NCBI GenBank assembly: GCA_015523645.1 | Contig: WAJY01000275.1 | Coordinates: forward strand, 1 to 8,123 | Length of the DNA: 8,123 bases | Direction: 5' to 3' | Origin: Geoglobus sp. | GTDB taxonomy: Archaea; Halobacteriota; Archaeoglobi; Archaeoglobales; Archaeoglobaceae | Notes under the pieces: model-generated | The model's database searches: none | Told to the model about the DNA's origin: nothing | The model's input: only the letters and a program-made list of their open reading frames with translations | Program-made: the position numbers and the translations under genes | In this document: in pieces, positions 1 through 6,741 of the stretch | Position numbering within the stretch: position 1 is the first letter of the stretch | Layout: each line of letters opens with the position of its first letter

Positions 1-1034
1 CCGATCTGGGAGAGTATCTTTACATAAACTTCCTTAATTCCTTCAATTGCCTCATAACAGTCCCGTGCTATCTGATTTGCAAGGAGGTTGTATATCTTTC
101 CGACATGATTTATTGGGTTTTTCCCGCTTGTTGCCTCCATGGACATGGGTCTTGCAGGAGTTATAATCCCATTGCATCTGTTACCCCTTCCAACACTACC
201 ATCATCGCCATTTTCAGCAGAGGTTCCTGTTACGGTTAGATAGACAACCTTCTTCTCTATGTTGTCTGCGGTATTGATTGATATGTCCACATCCCTGCTA
301 ACGTATTCCTTTGCCACTTCCTCAACAAATTTATTCATGTCGTCTTTGATTGTTAGATAATCATTTATCGTATCCACATATCTATCCACAAAAGCGCAGG
401 CAATTGTAAGCTTTATTCTGTCTCCTTCCCTCAATCCCATCACCTTCACATCCTCTCCAATAGCCTTCTCTTTTTTCCTGAATTCAAGATATATTCTCCT
501 TTCAACGTTGTAAACAAGACTTTCAGTCTGAGTAAAGGGAGCAAATCCTATACCGAAGCTTGTATCATTTGCCAAAGGTGTCTTGCCTTCCCTTCTCTGA
601 AAAACATCTTTGAGATCTGTAGAACCTTCTCCAAGTTTTACGTCAAAAACTATGTCCGATTCTGGATCAAGGTATCTCATTGCCTTTTTAACATAACTTT
701 TTGCAGCTTTAAGGGCGATTCTGTCGGCAGGTATGTCTATTCCATCAAAGCTTTTGGTAGCTCTGCCAACCAGAAGAATGTATATTGGCTGGATAACTTC
801 GCCCCCTCCAAAAGCAGTCTTTGCCCTTCCAGCAACAATTTGCGTTTCATCGGTGTTGTGATGAAGAACAATACCAACCTTCTTTATGTACTCCTTGCTT
901 AGCGATCTGCTCATCTCCTCTGCAATGCCATCAGCAAGAGAATCAGGATGACCGATTCCTTTCCTTTCAACAATTTCAACCTTCTGCTCTTCAACAGGAG
1001 TGTGGATGAGCTTCTCAACAACGATGTTTTCCAT
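1..1034 (-). CDS. mat: S-adenosylmethionine synthetase, archaeal type (3' end cut by window start)
   Basis: Makes S-adenosylmethionine from methionine and ATP in the cytosol. I translated the minus strand from the ATG at 1034: 344 complete codons with no stop, running off the window. The N-terminus reads MENIVVEKL, followed by [15 protein letters not shown] (residues 26-40), a GGG at 76-78, [14 protein letters not shown] (276-289), then [19 protein letters not shown] (292-310), and it breaks off in KILSQIG. These are hallmarks of the archaeal MAT family (about 400 residues), which differs strongly from bacterial MetK, so roughly 55 residues are missing. There is no Shine-Dalgarno site before the ATG, but a TATA box lies about 27 nt upstream, so the mRNA is probably leaderless. 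It follows the glycosyltransferase gene on the same strand after 104 nt and probably has its own transcript. Confidence 0.97.
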   Translation of the reverse strand, partial: MENIVVEKLIHTPVEEQKVEIVERKGIGHPDSLADGIAEEMSRSLSKEYIKKVGIVLHHNTDETQIVAGRAKTAFGGGEVIQPIYILLVGRATKSFDGIDIPADRIALKAAKSYVKKAMRYLDPESDIVFDVKLGEGSTDLKDVFQRREGKTPLANDTSFGIGFAPFTQTESLVYNVERRIYLEFRKKEKAIGEDVKVMGLREGDRIKLTIACAFVDRYVDTINDYLTIKDDMNKFVEEVAKEYVSRDVDISINTADNIEKKVVYLTVTGTSAENGDDGSVGRGNRCNGIITPARPMSMEATSGKNPINHVGKIYNLLANQIARDCYEAIEGIKEVYVKILSQI

Positions 1035-1058
1035 GATAGGCAAGCGATTTTTTCCGTA

Positions 1059-1064
1059 ATATAA
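1059..1064 (-). promoter_or_regulatory. TATA box of the SAM synthetase gene
   Basis: On the minus strand this reads TTATAT. Its centre is about 27 nt upstream of the ATG at 1034, which would place transcription initiation at or beside the start codon. No Shine-Dalgarno sequence is visible between them, in keeping with a leaderless mRNA. The BRE upstream is weak. Confidence 0.6.
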
Positions 1065-1080
1065 GCATTGCTGTCGATTA

Positions 1081-1096
1081 CAATTCATAATAATTG
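1081..1096. repeat. Short inverted repeat upstream of the SAM synthetase promoter
   Basis: Reads CAATT-cataat-AATTG: two 5-nt arms with a 6-nt spacer. It lies about 17 nt upstream of the TATA box at 1059-1064, where an archaeal dimeric activator or repressor could bind. In AT-rich intergenic DNA such a repeat can occur by chance, so an operator role is only a guess. Confidence 0.25.
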
Positions 1097-1108
1097 AATG
1101 GAGCGGTG

Positions 1109-1114
1109 AAAAAA
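1109..1114 (-). terminator. Possible U-tract terminator after the glycosyltransferase gene
   Basis: The minus strand carries six consecutive T residues starting 25 nt after the glycosyltransferase stop codon. Archaeal RNA polymerase can terminate at U-rich tracts without a strong hairpin. Only a 4-bp stem (1101-1104 with 1119-1122) flanks it, so the call rests on the T-run and on the downstream gene having its own promoter. Confidence 0.3.
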
Positions 1115-1138
1115 TTCTGCTCAATTTTAGCTCTCCTT

Positions 1139-2191
1139 TTAAACTTTCCAGTCCTCCAGCTCAATTTCTTTTCCGATGAACCTCGAAATCACATATCTCA
1201 AAAGCATGGCTATGTTTAGCATTGTCCATAGGGGGGAGTAGAAGAAATAATAGAGAGGAAGAATTTTGGGATCGATATGGATATCGCACCTATTTGCTGA
1301 ATAAATGGTGAAAAAAAACCAGATAAAGAATGAAAGAGCTATAACTAGGAGATTTTTAATCAGATGGAATTCAAAAACAAGAAGCATTATGAAAGTGACA
1401 GCCTTAACTGGGAGAGAGAGTAAAAGAGGCAAAAGTAGGTAGAGAAACTTTATTGCAATGCTGTCAGGTAAAAAAAGAGCTAAAAACATGCCAATAAAGG
1501 CAGGATAGTATATTATGAGGAATGGAATTATGAATTTGGGTCTTTTCAGAAATTCCACAAAAAATTCGGTGAATAACTCTGCTCCTCCAAGAGCCCATCT
1601 TTCTCTCTGTTTGAACCACTCCTTGAGATTTTTGGGAGCTTTTGTTATGACCTTTCCTCCAACACTCATTTTATATCCTTCAAATCCAGCTCTGAGCCCA
1701 AAATCTGCATCCTCTATAATTTTCGGATTGAATGCGAGCTTTTTTGCAATATCGGTTTTGGAGATAAATGCCGATCCATTTACCATACCAAATCCGAGTA
1801 TTTTCGATGAAATTCTTGATGACAGGTTCATAAACAGGAAATCTACACCACAAAGCTTTTCAATCAAATTATCTCCTCTAACCTCCTTTGAAATCTCTAT
1901 AACCTCTCCTTTCGGGTTTGGTATGTCTAAAGGGATGGTATCAGAGTCCAAAAAGAGAATGTAGTCGGTATCTACATGTTTAAGAGCCTCATTTAATGCT
2001 CTCCACTTTCCTCTTCTATTATTGCTGAGCAAAAGGCGAATGTCCATTTTCTTGAGCCTTTCTATGCTTTCAAGATCAAGGCAATCTCCCACAACTATAA
2101 TTTCGAAATCTCTTTTTTTCAGCACATCAATTATCTGAAAGAGATTTTCTGGTTCTCGGTATGCGGTGATTACTGCCGATATCTTTTTCAT
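1139..2191 (-). CDS. Membrane-anchored family 2 glycosyltransferase
   Basis: Predicted inverting glycosyltransferase that transfers sugar from a nucleotide-sugar donor at the inner face of the membrane. With the start at 2191 it has 350 residues. The N-terminus MKKISAVITAYREPENL is the first strand of a GT-A fold. DSD at 82-84 is the metal- and nucleotide-binding motif, the Glu-Asp-Ala-Asp at about 160-163 supplies the catalytic acidic residue, and QRERW at 195-199 fits the Q/RxxRW signature of processive GT2 enzymes such as cellulose and hyaluronan synthases. Hydrophobic segments at about 220-241, 245-275, 281-299 and 314-331 form the C-terminal membrane region. A TTG at 2212 would add seven residues, but a TATA box 26-27 nt upstream of the ATG at 2191 favours the shorter leaderless form. 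The acceptor and product cannot be told from sequence; surface polysaccharide or glycolipid synthesis is possible. Confidence 0.88.
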   Translation of the reverse strand: MKKISAVITAYREPENLFQIIDVLKKRDFEIIVVGDCLDLESIERLKKMDIRLLLSNNRRGKWRALNEALKHVDTDYILFLDSDTIPLDIPNPKGEVIEISKEVRGDNLIEKLCGVDFLFMNLSSRISSKILGFGMVNGSAFISKTDIAKKLAFNPKIIEDADFGLRAGFEGYKMSVGGKVITKAPKNLKEWFKQRERWALGGAELFTEFFVEFLKRPKFIIPFLIIYYPAFIGMFLALFLPDSIAIKFLYLLLPLLLSLPVKAVTFIMLLVFEFHLIKNLLVIALSFFIWFFFTIYSANRCDIHIDPKILPLYYFFYSPLWTMLNIAMLLRYVISRFIGKEIELEDWKV

Positions 2192-2197
2192 CCACGC

Positions 2198-2213
2198 AAA
2201 GCTTTTTACCAAG
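2198..2213 (+). repeat. Near-identical 16-nt direct repeat, copy 1 (copy 2 at 2318-2333)
   Basis: Reads aaagctttttaccaag; copy 2 reads aaagttttttacccag, a match at 14 of 16 positions in the same orientation. Copy 1 sits between the TATA box and start codon of the glycosyltransferase gene, and copy 2 overlaps a putative BRE/TATA of the divergent DHH gene. It could be a shared operator, but A/T runs raise the chance of coincidence. Confidence 0.3.
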
Positions 2214-2221
2214 TTTTAAAA
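2214..2221 (-). promoter_or_regulatory. TATA box of the glycosyltransferase gene
   Basis: The minus strand reads TTTTAAAA, centred 26-27 nt upstream of the ATG at 2191. No Shine-Dalgarno site is present, so this fits a leaderless mRNA and decides between the ATG and the upstream TTG at 2212, which lies inside the predicted promoter region. The sequence upstream is not a strong BRE. Confidence 0.55.
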
Positions 2222-2314
2222 GAGAAACGGTGATATGACTGTGGTAATTGGAAATTTTTTGCTACTTTGCTTGCATTCATGTATCAAACCTTGAATCTGA
2301 GCTTGGAATTGAGG

Positions 2315-2348
2315 AAAAAAGTTTTTTACCCAGAGCCATCACTATATA
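2315..2348 (+). promoter_or_regulatory. Promoter region of the DHH-ferredoxin-AOR operon, two candidate TATA elements
   Basis: Two elements are visible. The first, gaaaaaa followed by gttttttac (2315-2329), looks like a BRE plus T-rich TATA element centred about 30 nt before the ATG at 2356. The second, tatata (2343-2348), is centred about 25-26 nt before an in-frame second ATG at 2371 but has a poor BRE. Other promoters in this window lie 26-28 nt from the start, so neither element is a perfect fit and the start remains ambiguous by five codons. Confidence 0.45.
2318..2333 (+). repeat. Near-identical 16-nt direct repeat, copy 2
   Basis: Partner of 2198-2213, with 14 of 16 identical bases and the same orientation. 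It overlaps the first candidate BRE/TATA element of the DHH operon, so a protein bound here could block promoter access. Confidence 0.3.
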
Positions 2349-2355
2349 GGATTGT

Positions 2356-3597
2356 ATGGAACTGGAAGAGATGATAGACGGTAATTTCTTCAAACTTGTA
2401 GATGACATTGCAGAGAAATTTCTGAAGAATGAGGATGGCAGGAAAATAACTGTCGTGCACCACAACGATGCCGATGGGATATGTTCAGCATCCATCTTAA
2501 AAGCCCTTCTTGAGAGTCTGAATGCAGATTACAGGATGATATGCGTTGAAAAGGTTTATCCAGCGGTGATCAAGAAGATACATGAGGATGGAGAGGGTGT
2601 TTACCTCTATACCGATCTTGGAGGGCTGGCAGCTGAGATAATCGAGAGATATACAGGAGAAAATAGTGTCTCCTTTATCATAGATCACCATCCAGCAAGA
2701 AAGGTTGAGAGCGAGAAGGTTTACATGCTGGATCCAGAACTTGCAGGGATATCGGGCGTTGTTTTTATCTCTGCGTCCTCTCTCATATACATATTTTCTA
2801 GGAGAATAAATCCTGAAATTGAAGACTATGCCTACATAGCCCTTCTCGGTGCAGTTGGTGACTACCACGATAGGTATGGAGGTGTCCTTGGATTTGATCG
2901 AGTGATATTGGATGAGGCTATTATGAAGAAGCAAGTCAAAATAAGGCTCGAGGGAGTCAAGGAAAGGTACTATCTGCCATTCTTTGATGACTATGCTGAC
3001 ACAGTCTCCAGAAAACTCACAACACTTGGTGCCGCTGGATACCTTGAGAAGGGATACCTTGATGGAATCGAGGTTTGCTTTAATGGATTTACTGAAAGGA
3101 CACTTGAAAAGGTAAGGAGACTGGAGGAATTGAAGGAGGAAAAGTTCAGGAAAGAGATAGACAGACTGAGATCTGGCTTCAATGAAACAGAGCACATTCA
3201 GTGGTTCAGCGTGGAGAACAGGTTTGATCCAATGGGGGTCAAAACAATAGGCGAGTTCTGCCAGACAATAAAGGATATGACATTTGTTAAGCAGGACAAG
3301 TACCTCATCGGCTTCCAGAACATTCCTGCCTTAATACCTGATCTCGGGGAGATAGAGTGGAGGGGTGTTAAGGTGAGCGGAAGAACTCCATCTCAGCTTG
3401 AGAGGATGGTGTTGCATGGAAAGATGCCTGGGCTTGATGTTTTGATTCCAAGGGCAAGTGAGAGGGTTGGAGGTCATGCAGATGCAACCCACAAAATAGC
3501 CGCGGCAACCGTAATTGATATCGGAAAAGAGCCAGAGTTTATTTCTGCGATGGAGGAGGCAATAAAGGATGAAACTTCTAAAAATAGCAGATGTTGA
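2356..3597 (+). CDS. DHH-superfamily phosphoesterase, RecJ/GAN-like
   Basis: Predicted metal-dependent phosphoesterase, probably a single-strand nucleic-acid exonuclease of the archaeal RecJ-like group that includes the GINS-associated nuclease (GAN). The 413 residues show the DHH motifs in order: HHNDADG at 35-41, Asp87 in LYTDLGG, DHH at 110-112, and Asp169 in GAVGDYHD. The C-terminal part carries GGH at 392-394, typical of the DHHA1 substrate-binding domain. A charged, probably coiled stretch lies at about 245-275. It is somewhat shorter than GAN proteins (about 460-480 residues, from memory). An in-frame stop 7 nt before the ATG at 2356 excludes a longer protein; the start could be at 2371. 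Its last 29 nt overlap the ferredoxin gene, so expression of the two is coupled. The exact substrate (DNA, RNA or a small phosphodiester) cannot be decided from sequence. Confidence 0.87.
   Translation: MELEEMIDGNFFKLVDDIAEKFLKNEDGRKITVVHHNDADGICSASILKALLESLNADYRMICVEKVYPAVIKKIHEDGEGVYLYTDLGGLAAEIIERYTGENSVSFIIDHHPARKVESEKVYMLDPELAGISGVVFISASSLIYIFSRRINPEIEDYAYIALLGAVGDYHDRYGGVLGFDRVILDEAIMKKQVKIRLEGVKERYYLPFFDDYADTVSRKLTTLGAAGYLEKGYLDGIEVCFNGFTERTLEKVRRLEELKEEKFRKEIDRLRSGFNETEHIQWFSVENRFDPMGVKTIGEFCQTIKDMTFVKQDKYLIGFQNIPALIPDLGEIEWRGVKVSGRTPSQLERMVLHGKMPGLDVLIPRASERVGGHADATHKIAAATVIDIGKEPEFISAMEEAIKDETSKNSRC
3552..3559 (+). promoter_or_regulatory. Shine-Dalgarno site for the ferredoxin gene, inside the DHH gene
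   Basis: The purine run GGAGGAGG ends 9 nt before the ATG at 3569 and lies within the last codons of the DHH gene. It fixes the ferredoxin start despite the 29-nt overlap and marks the two genes as one transcript. Confidence 0.75.
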
Positions 3598-3973
3598 GAA
3601 ATGTGTTGGCTGCGGACTCTGCATGTACGCATGCTCAAGAAAAAACGTAAAGGATCTGCACATTGGAATAGGTCATTCTGGAATAAGAGCTGTTAGCTTG
3701 AGCGGGTTTGAAAGAGGAGCGACAGTAATATTTTGCCATGCATGCAAAGAACCACCATGTGCAGAAGTTTGCCCAACAAATGCATTAAAACCAAGAAAAG
3801 GTGGAGGGGTGATTTTTTCAGAAAAGCTATGTCTTGGATGTGGTAACTGCATTTCGGCATGCAAGATAGGTGCTATTTTTGAAAGAGAGGATGGAAAAAT
3901 TGCTGTGTGCATTCATTGTGGTTACTGTGTTGATTTTTGTCCACATGGTGTGCTCAAGGTGGTTGAGGTATGA
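3569..3973 (+). CDS. Ferredoxin-type protein with four [4Fe-4S] motifs, partner of the AOR-family enzyme
   Basis: Predicted cytosolic electron-transfer subunit. In 134 residues there are 16 cysteines in four motifs: C12-x2-C15-x2-C18-x3-C22, C56-x2-C59-x4-C64-x3-C68, C88-x2-C91-x2-C94-x3-C98 and C114-x2-C117-x2-C120-x3-C124. The wider C-x2-C-x4-C-x3-C spacing of the second motif is typical of the iron-sulfur subunits of the DmsB/NarH/HycB family, which bind four cubane clusters. There is no signal peptide or membrane segment. The stop codon overlaps the AOR start as ATGA, so the two are probably translated together and form a complex that passes electrons between the pterin enzyme and a soluble ferredoxin or other acceptor. 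The pairing resembles other AOR-family enzymes with dedicated ferredoxin subunits. The electron direction and final acceptor are unknown. Confidence 0.92.
   Translation: MKLLKIADVEKCVGCGLCMYACSRKNVKDLHIGIGHSGIRAVSLSGFERGATVIFCHACKEPPCAEVCPTNALKPRKGGGVIFSEKLCLGCGNCISACKIGAIFEREDGKIAVCIHCGYCVDFCPHGVLKVVEV
3956..3962 (+). promoter_or_regulatory. Shine-Dalgarno site for the AOR gene
   Basis: AAGGTGG ends 7 nt before the ATG at 3970 and lies inside the ferredoxin gene. Together with the ATGA stop/start overlap it indicates coupled translation. Confidence 0.65.
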
Positions 3974-5706
3974 TTGATAGCATCCTTTCAATCAATCTCA
4001 CCGATTACAGCTATGAGGTTGAAAGCAGGGAGGATCTAATTGAAAGGTGGATTGGCGGTATTGGATTAGCAACTCAACTTTTCAAGGAGAGAATGAAGGA
4101 TTTAAAAGCTGATCCGCTGAGTGAGAAAAACGTAATTGTTTTTGCCATTGGTCCTTTCACACCAGCCTATCCCTATGCCTCAAAAACAGTATCTGTGTTC
4201 AAGAGCCCGCTTACAAATGAGTTTGGGGAGAGCCATGGCGGAGGAAGAACAGCCATGGCTATTGCATCTGCAGGTTATTCGGCTATTGTCATTGAAGGTG
4301 TGAGTGATAAGCCAGTGTATGTCGTGATTGATGGTGAGAAGGTTTACTTCAAGGACGGAAGATCTCTGAAGGGTATAAGGGATTCGCTTATTCTAGCAAG
4401 AATCCTTGCAGAGATCGAAAAGGGCAGGGGAATTAGAAGCATAATCAGGGCTGGGTATGCTGGAGAAAGGCTTGTGAGATTTGCTTGCATCACAACCGAG
4501 ACATACAGGCACTTTGGCAGGCTCGGTTTGGGAGCCGTTTTTGGAAGCAAGAATTTGCTTGCATTGGTTGTGATGGGTAAGAAAAGCTACAAAACAGACA
4601 ACCCAAGGCTTTACAGGGAAGTTTACAAGGAGATCTACAGGCTTGGAGTGGAATCTGATGCCATGAGGAAGTATCATCTGATAGGCACGGCTGAAAACGT
4701 TCTTCCACTGAATGAGATGAGGGCTTTGCCTGTCAAAAACCTGACCGAGTTTCAAACTGAATGTGAGGACATAAGCGGCGAGACTCTTGCGGAAACAAGG
4801 CTTGGAAGAAGGATAGCATGCAGTCACTGTCCAACAGCCTGCATACACATTGCAACACTCAGAGAGGAGTATGAGGAGGAGAAATACTTTTACAAAACTC
4901 TAATGATAGGTTATGATTACGAACTTATTTACGCTTTGGGATCCATGATTGGGGTGACAGAAAAAGATAGTCTGTTGAGGCTGATCCATAAGGTTGAGAG
5001 TTACGGGCTTGATGCAATAAGCACCGGAGTCTGCCTTGCATGGGCTACCGAGGCTTTCAAAAGGGGCATTATTGACGTAGATGAAACCCTTACTCCACTT
5101 GATTTTGGTGATTGGAGAGCATACATGGAAGCTATAGACAATCTTGTTTTTCAGCCGAACGAGTTTTACAGATCTCTGGCTAAAGGCGTGAGGTTTGCCT
5201 CTCAAAAGTATGGAGGTCAGGAATTTGCATTGGCAATTGCAGGAAACGAGATTCCAGGATACAACACTGGTTTTTCGGTATACTTTGGGCTTTTAATAGG
5301 AATGCGACACAGTCACTTAGACAATGCTGGCTATTCCTTAGATCAAAAACATCCGGATCTGAAGCCAGAAAATGCTGTGGAAAGGCTTGTTAGGGAGGAG
5401 ATGTGGAGACAGGTGCTTTCAAGTCTGGTTGTATGTTTCTTTTCCAGAAACATATACACTCCACAGCTTGTAAGCAAGGCTTTCAATGCCCTAGCTATTG
5501 AAATGAGCGAGGATGAGCTTATAAAAAAAGGTGAGGAGATATACATGGAAAAGCTCAAGCTAAAAAAAGAAATGGGATATAAACCTTCTGTAGGGGATAT
5601 ACCTGAGAGAATTCTGAACATTTCAACACCTGCCGGAAAGCTCAATGAAAAAAGGTTTGAAACGGCTTTGGAATATTACATGCAAGAATACTGGGAGAGA
5701 TTTTGA
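3970..5706 (+). CDS. Aldehyde:ferredoxin oxidoreductase family protein (tungstopterin enzyme), divergent
   Basis: Predicted tungsten- (or molybdenum-) bis-pterin oxidoreductase; the classical family oxidises aldehydes to acids with ferredoxin, in the cytosol. The 578 residues have the usual order. An N-terminal pterin-binding domain includes GGIG (29-32), GPFTP (61-65) and SPLTN followed by GGGR (79-93). The [4Fe-4S] ligands C284-x2-C287-x3-C291 are followed by distant C489, spacing very close to that of Pyrococcus furiosus AOR (288, 291, 295, 494, from memory). The two family DxxGL(D/C) pterin-anchoring motifs are changed: ESYGLD at 343-348 and SSLVVC at 484-489. A conspicuous RHSHLDNAGYSLD (446-458) occupies the region where AOR has an active-site histidine. 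The C-terminus ends sooner than in classical members (about 605). The substrate is not predictable; the enzyme may belong to a subfamily not acting on simple aldehydes. Confidence 0.9.
   Translation: MIDSILSINLTDYSYEVESREDLIERWIGGIGLATQLFKERMKDLKADPLSEKNVIVFAIGPFTPAYPYASKTVSVFKSPLTNEFGESHGGGRTAMAIASAGYSAIVIEGVSDKPVYVVIDGEKVYFKDGRSLKGIRDSLILARILAEIEKGRGIRSIIRAGYAGERLVRFACITTETYRHFGRLGLGAVFGSKNLLALVVMGKKSYKTDNPRLYREVYKEIYRLGVESDAMRKYHLIGTAENVLPLNEMRALPVKNLTEFQTECEDISGETLAETRLGRRIACSHCPTACIHIATLREEYEEEKYFYKTLMIGYDYELIYALGSMIGVTEKDSLLRLIHKVESYGLDAISTGVCLAWATEAFKRGIIDVDETLTPLDFGDWRAYMEAIDNLVFQPNEFYRSLAKGVRFASQKYGGQEFALAIAGNEIPGYNTGFSVYFGLLIGMRHSHLDNAGYSLDQKHPDLKPENAVERLVREEMWRQVLSSLVVCFFSRNIYTPQLVSKAFNALAIEMSEDELIKKGEEIYMEKLKLKKEMGYKPSVGDIPERILNISTPAGKLNEKRFETALEYYMQEYWERF
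5648..5653 (-). terminator. Possible U-tract termination of gpsA inside the AOR 3' end
   Basis: The minus strand has T6 here and further T7 runs at 5562-5568 and 5523-5529, downstream of the gpsA stop at 5707. Because no intergenic DNA exists, minus-strand termination must occur within the AOR gene; these runs are the candidates. No hairpin was identified. Confidence 0.25.
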
Positions 5707-6717
5707 TTAAAAGAGATAGCTGATTACCTCTTCAGCATACCTCCCATGATACAACACGTCATTGATGCTCTTTAAAAGTCTCAGGTCATCCAGATCTATT
5801 TTTCCCCTGCTATCCAGACTTTCTGCAAGTTTGTATGCCCTCTCAGCATTTACATAACCCTCAACAACCCCGACTCCTCTTTTTTCTAGCTCTTCAAGGG
5901 CTTGCTGAGTTGAATAGCCTTTGCCAAGCAACTCTCCAAGCATCCCATTCCTTCCACCCCTGAATGTTGCAATTACATCTCCTATTCCGGTTAACCCATA
6001 AACTGTATCCTTTCTTCCTCCCGCAGCCTCAACAACCATCCCTATCTCTCTGAGGGCTTGTGTGACAATTATTCCCTTTAAGTTGTTCATGGAAACTCCT
6101 TTTTTGCTCTCCATCCCTCCAATCCACGCAATTGCAATCGAATACACATTCTTTAATGCAGATGTTATCTCACAGCCAATAACGTCCTTTGAGATTGATA
6201 TTCTGTAATAATCAGTTTGCAGGTAATTTTTAGCTAATTTCAAAGTCTCATCACCTCTTGAAGAGTAAACAACATGTGTTGGGAGTTTTTTTGCAACCTC
6301 TCTGGCTATGGATGGTCCAGTGATGGCACAGATTTTGTCCTTAAGCTCGGGTCTCTCATTCCACATTACTTCAGGAATCGTCATTATCTCTCCCATGTCA
6401 ATCAAGCCCTTTGCAATTGTCAGGATCATTTTTGAGTCTATCCTATCCAGTATTTTCTTAAACAGCGGAATCACACCTTCTGTGCTTACCGCAATAACAA
6501 TGGCATCGGAAACCAATGCTTCATCAAGTCTGCTGTGATCCAATATCTTGCTTGCTTTAACCATTTCGTCAATTCTTGGATGTTTCTCACCTCTCAGAAG
6601 TTTTTCGATGATCTCGCTGTCAAATTCCGTTCCCCAGAGAATCACCTCATTTTTCTCAGAATATGGGATTGTCAGTGCAGATCCCATTGCTCCAGCTCCG
6701 AGAATCGAGACCTTCAT
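5707..6717 (-). CDS. gpsA: NAD(P)-dependent sn-glycerol-3-phosphate dehydrogenase
   Basis: Reduces dihydroxyacetone phosphate to sn-glycerol 3-phosphate in the cytosol. The 336 residues, usual family length, begin MKVSILGAGAMGSAL with the Rossmann GxGxxG at 7-12. ITGPSIAREV lies at 132-141. Catalytic Lys189 sits in SALKNVYSIAIAW, and the substrate-binding segment GDVIATFRGGRNG at 246-258 includes the conserved Arg-Asn (256-257). These stretches closely match my recollection of the crystallised A. fulgidus enzyme. Archaeal membrane lipids use the opposite enantiomer, sn-glycerol 1-phosphate, made by an unrelated enzyme, so this gene serves another purpose; in Archaeoglobus, CDP-glycerol-derived solutes such as diglycerol phosphate and glycerophosphoinositol are candidates (inference). 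It lies 41 nt after pyrF with its own BRE/TATA, and its stop abuts that of the AOR gene. Confidence 0.95.
   Translation of the reverse strand: MKVSILGAGAMGSALTIPYSEKNEVILWGTEFDSEIIEKLLRGEKHPRIDEMVKASKILDHSRLDEALVSDAIVIAVSTEGVIPLFKKILDRIDSKMILTIAKGLIDMGEIMTIPEVMWNERPELKDKICAITGPSIAREVAKKLPTHVVYSSRGDETLKLAKNYLQTDYYRISISKDVIGCEITSALKNVYSIAIAWIGGMESKKGVSMNNLKGIIVTQALREIGMVVEAAGGRKDTVYGLTGIGDVIATFRGGRNGMLGELLGKGYSTQQALEELEKRGVGVVEGYVNAERAYKLAESLDSRGKIDLDDLRLLKSINDVLYHGRYAEEVISYLF
5880..5885 (+). terminator. Possible U-tract termination of the AOR operon inside gpsA
   Basis: T6 on the plus strand, about 175 nt past the AOR stop, with a weaker T5 at 5799-5803. The plus-strand transcript has to end within the opposing gpsA gene, and these are the nearest T-runs. 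No hairpin was identified. Confidence 0.2.
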
Positions 6718-6741
6718 ATCTCTACTTAACTTCTTTGCAAC

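Noticed and set aside
1101..1122. Hairpin after the glycosyltransferase gene
   Set aside because: Only GAGC/GCTC pair around a 14-nt loop, too weak to call a structured terminator; only the T-run was kept as a weak candidate.
1515..1964. A 149-codon open frame on the plus strand opposite the glycosyltransferase
   Set aside because: The opposite strand carries the DSD and QRERW motifs of a real glycosyltransferase; this frame shows no family features.
2225..2300. Possible C/D box small RNA between the glycosyltransferase and DHH genes
   Set aside because: A loose C-box-like GTGATAT and a CTGA are present, but there is no proper RUGAUGA box, no internal D'/C' pair and no terminal stem.
2497..3195. 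A 232-codon open frame on the minus strand inside the DHH gene
   Set aside because: It lies wholly opposite a gene with complete DHH and GGH motifs, its translation has no recognisable domain, and it has no promoter or ribosome site that I can see.
4393..4848. A 151-codon open frame on the minus strand inside the AOR gene
   Set aside because: Cysteine- and serine-rich shadow translation opposite conserved AOR coding sequence; no domain.
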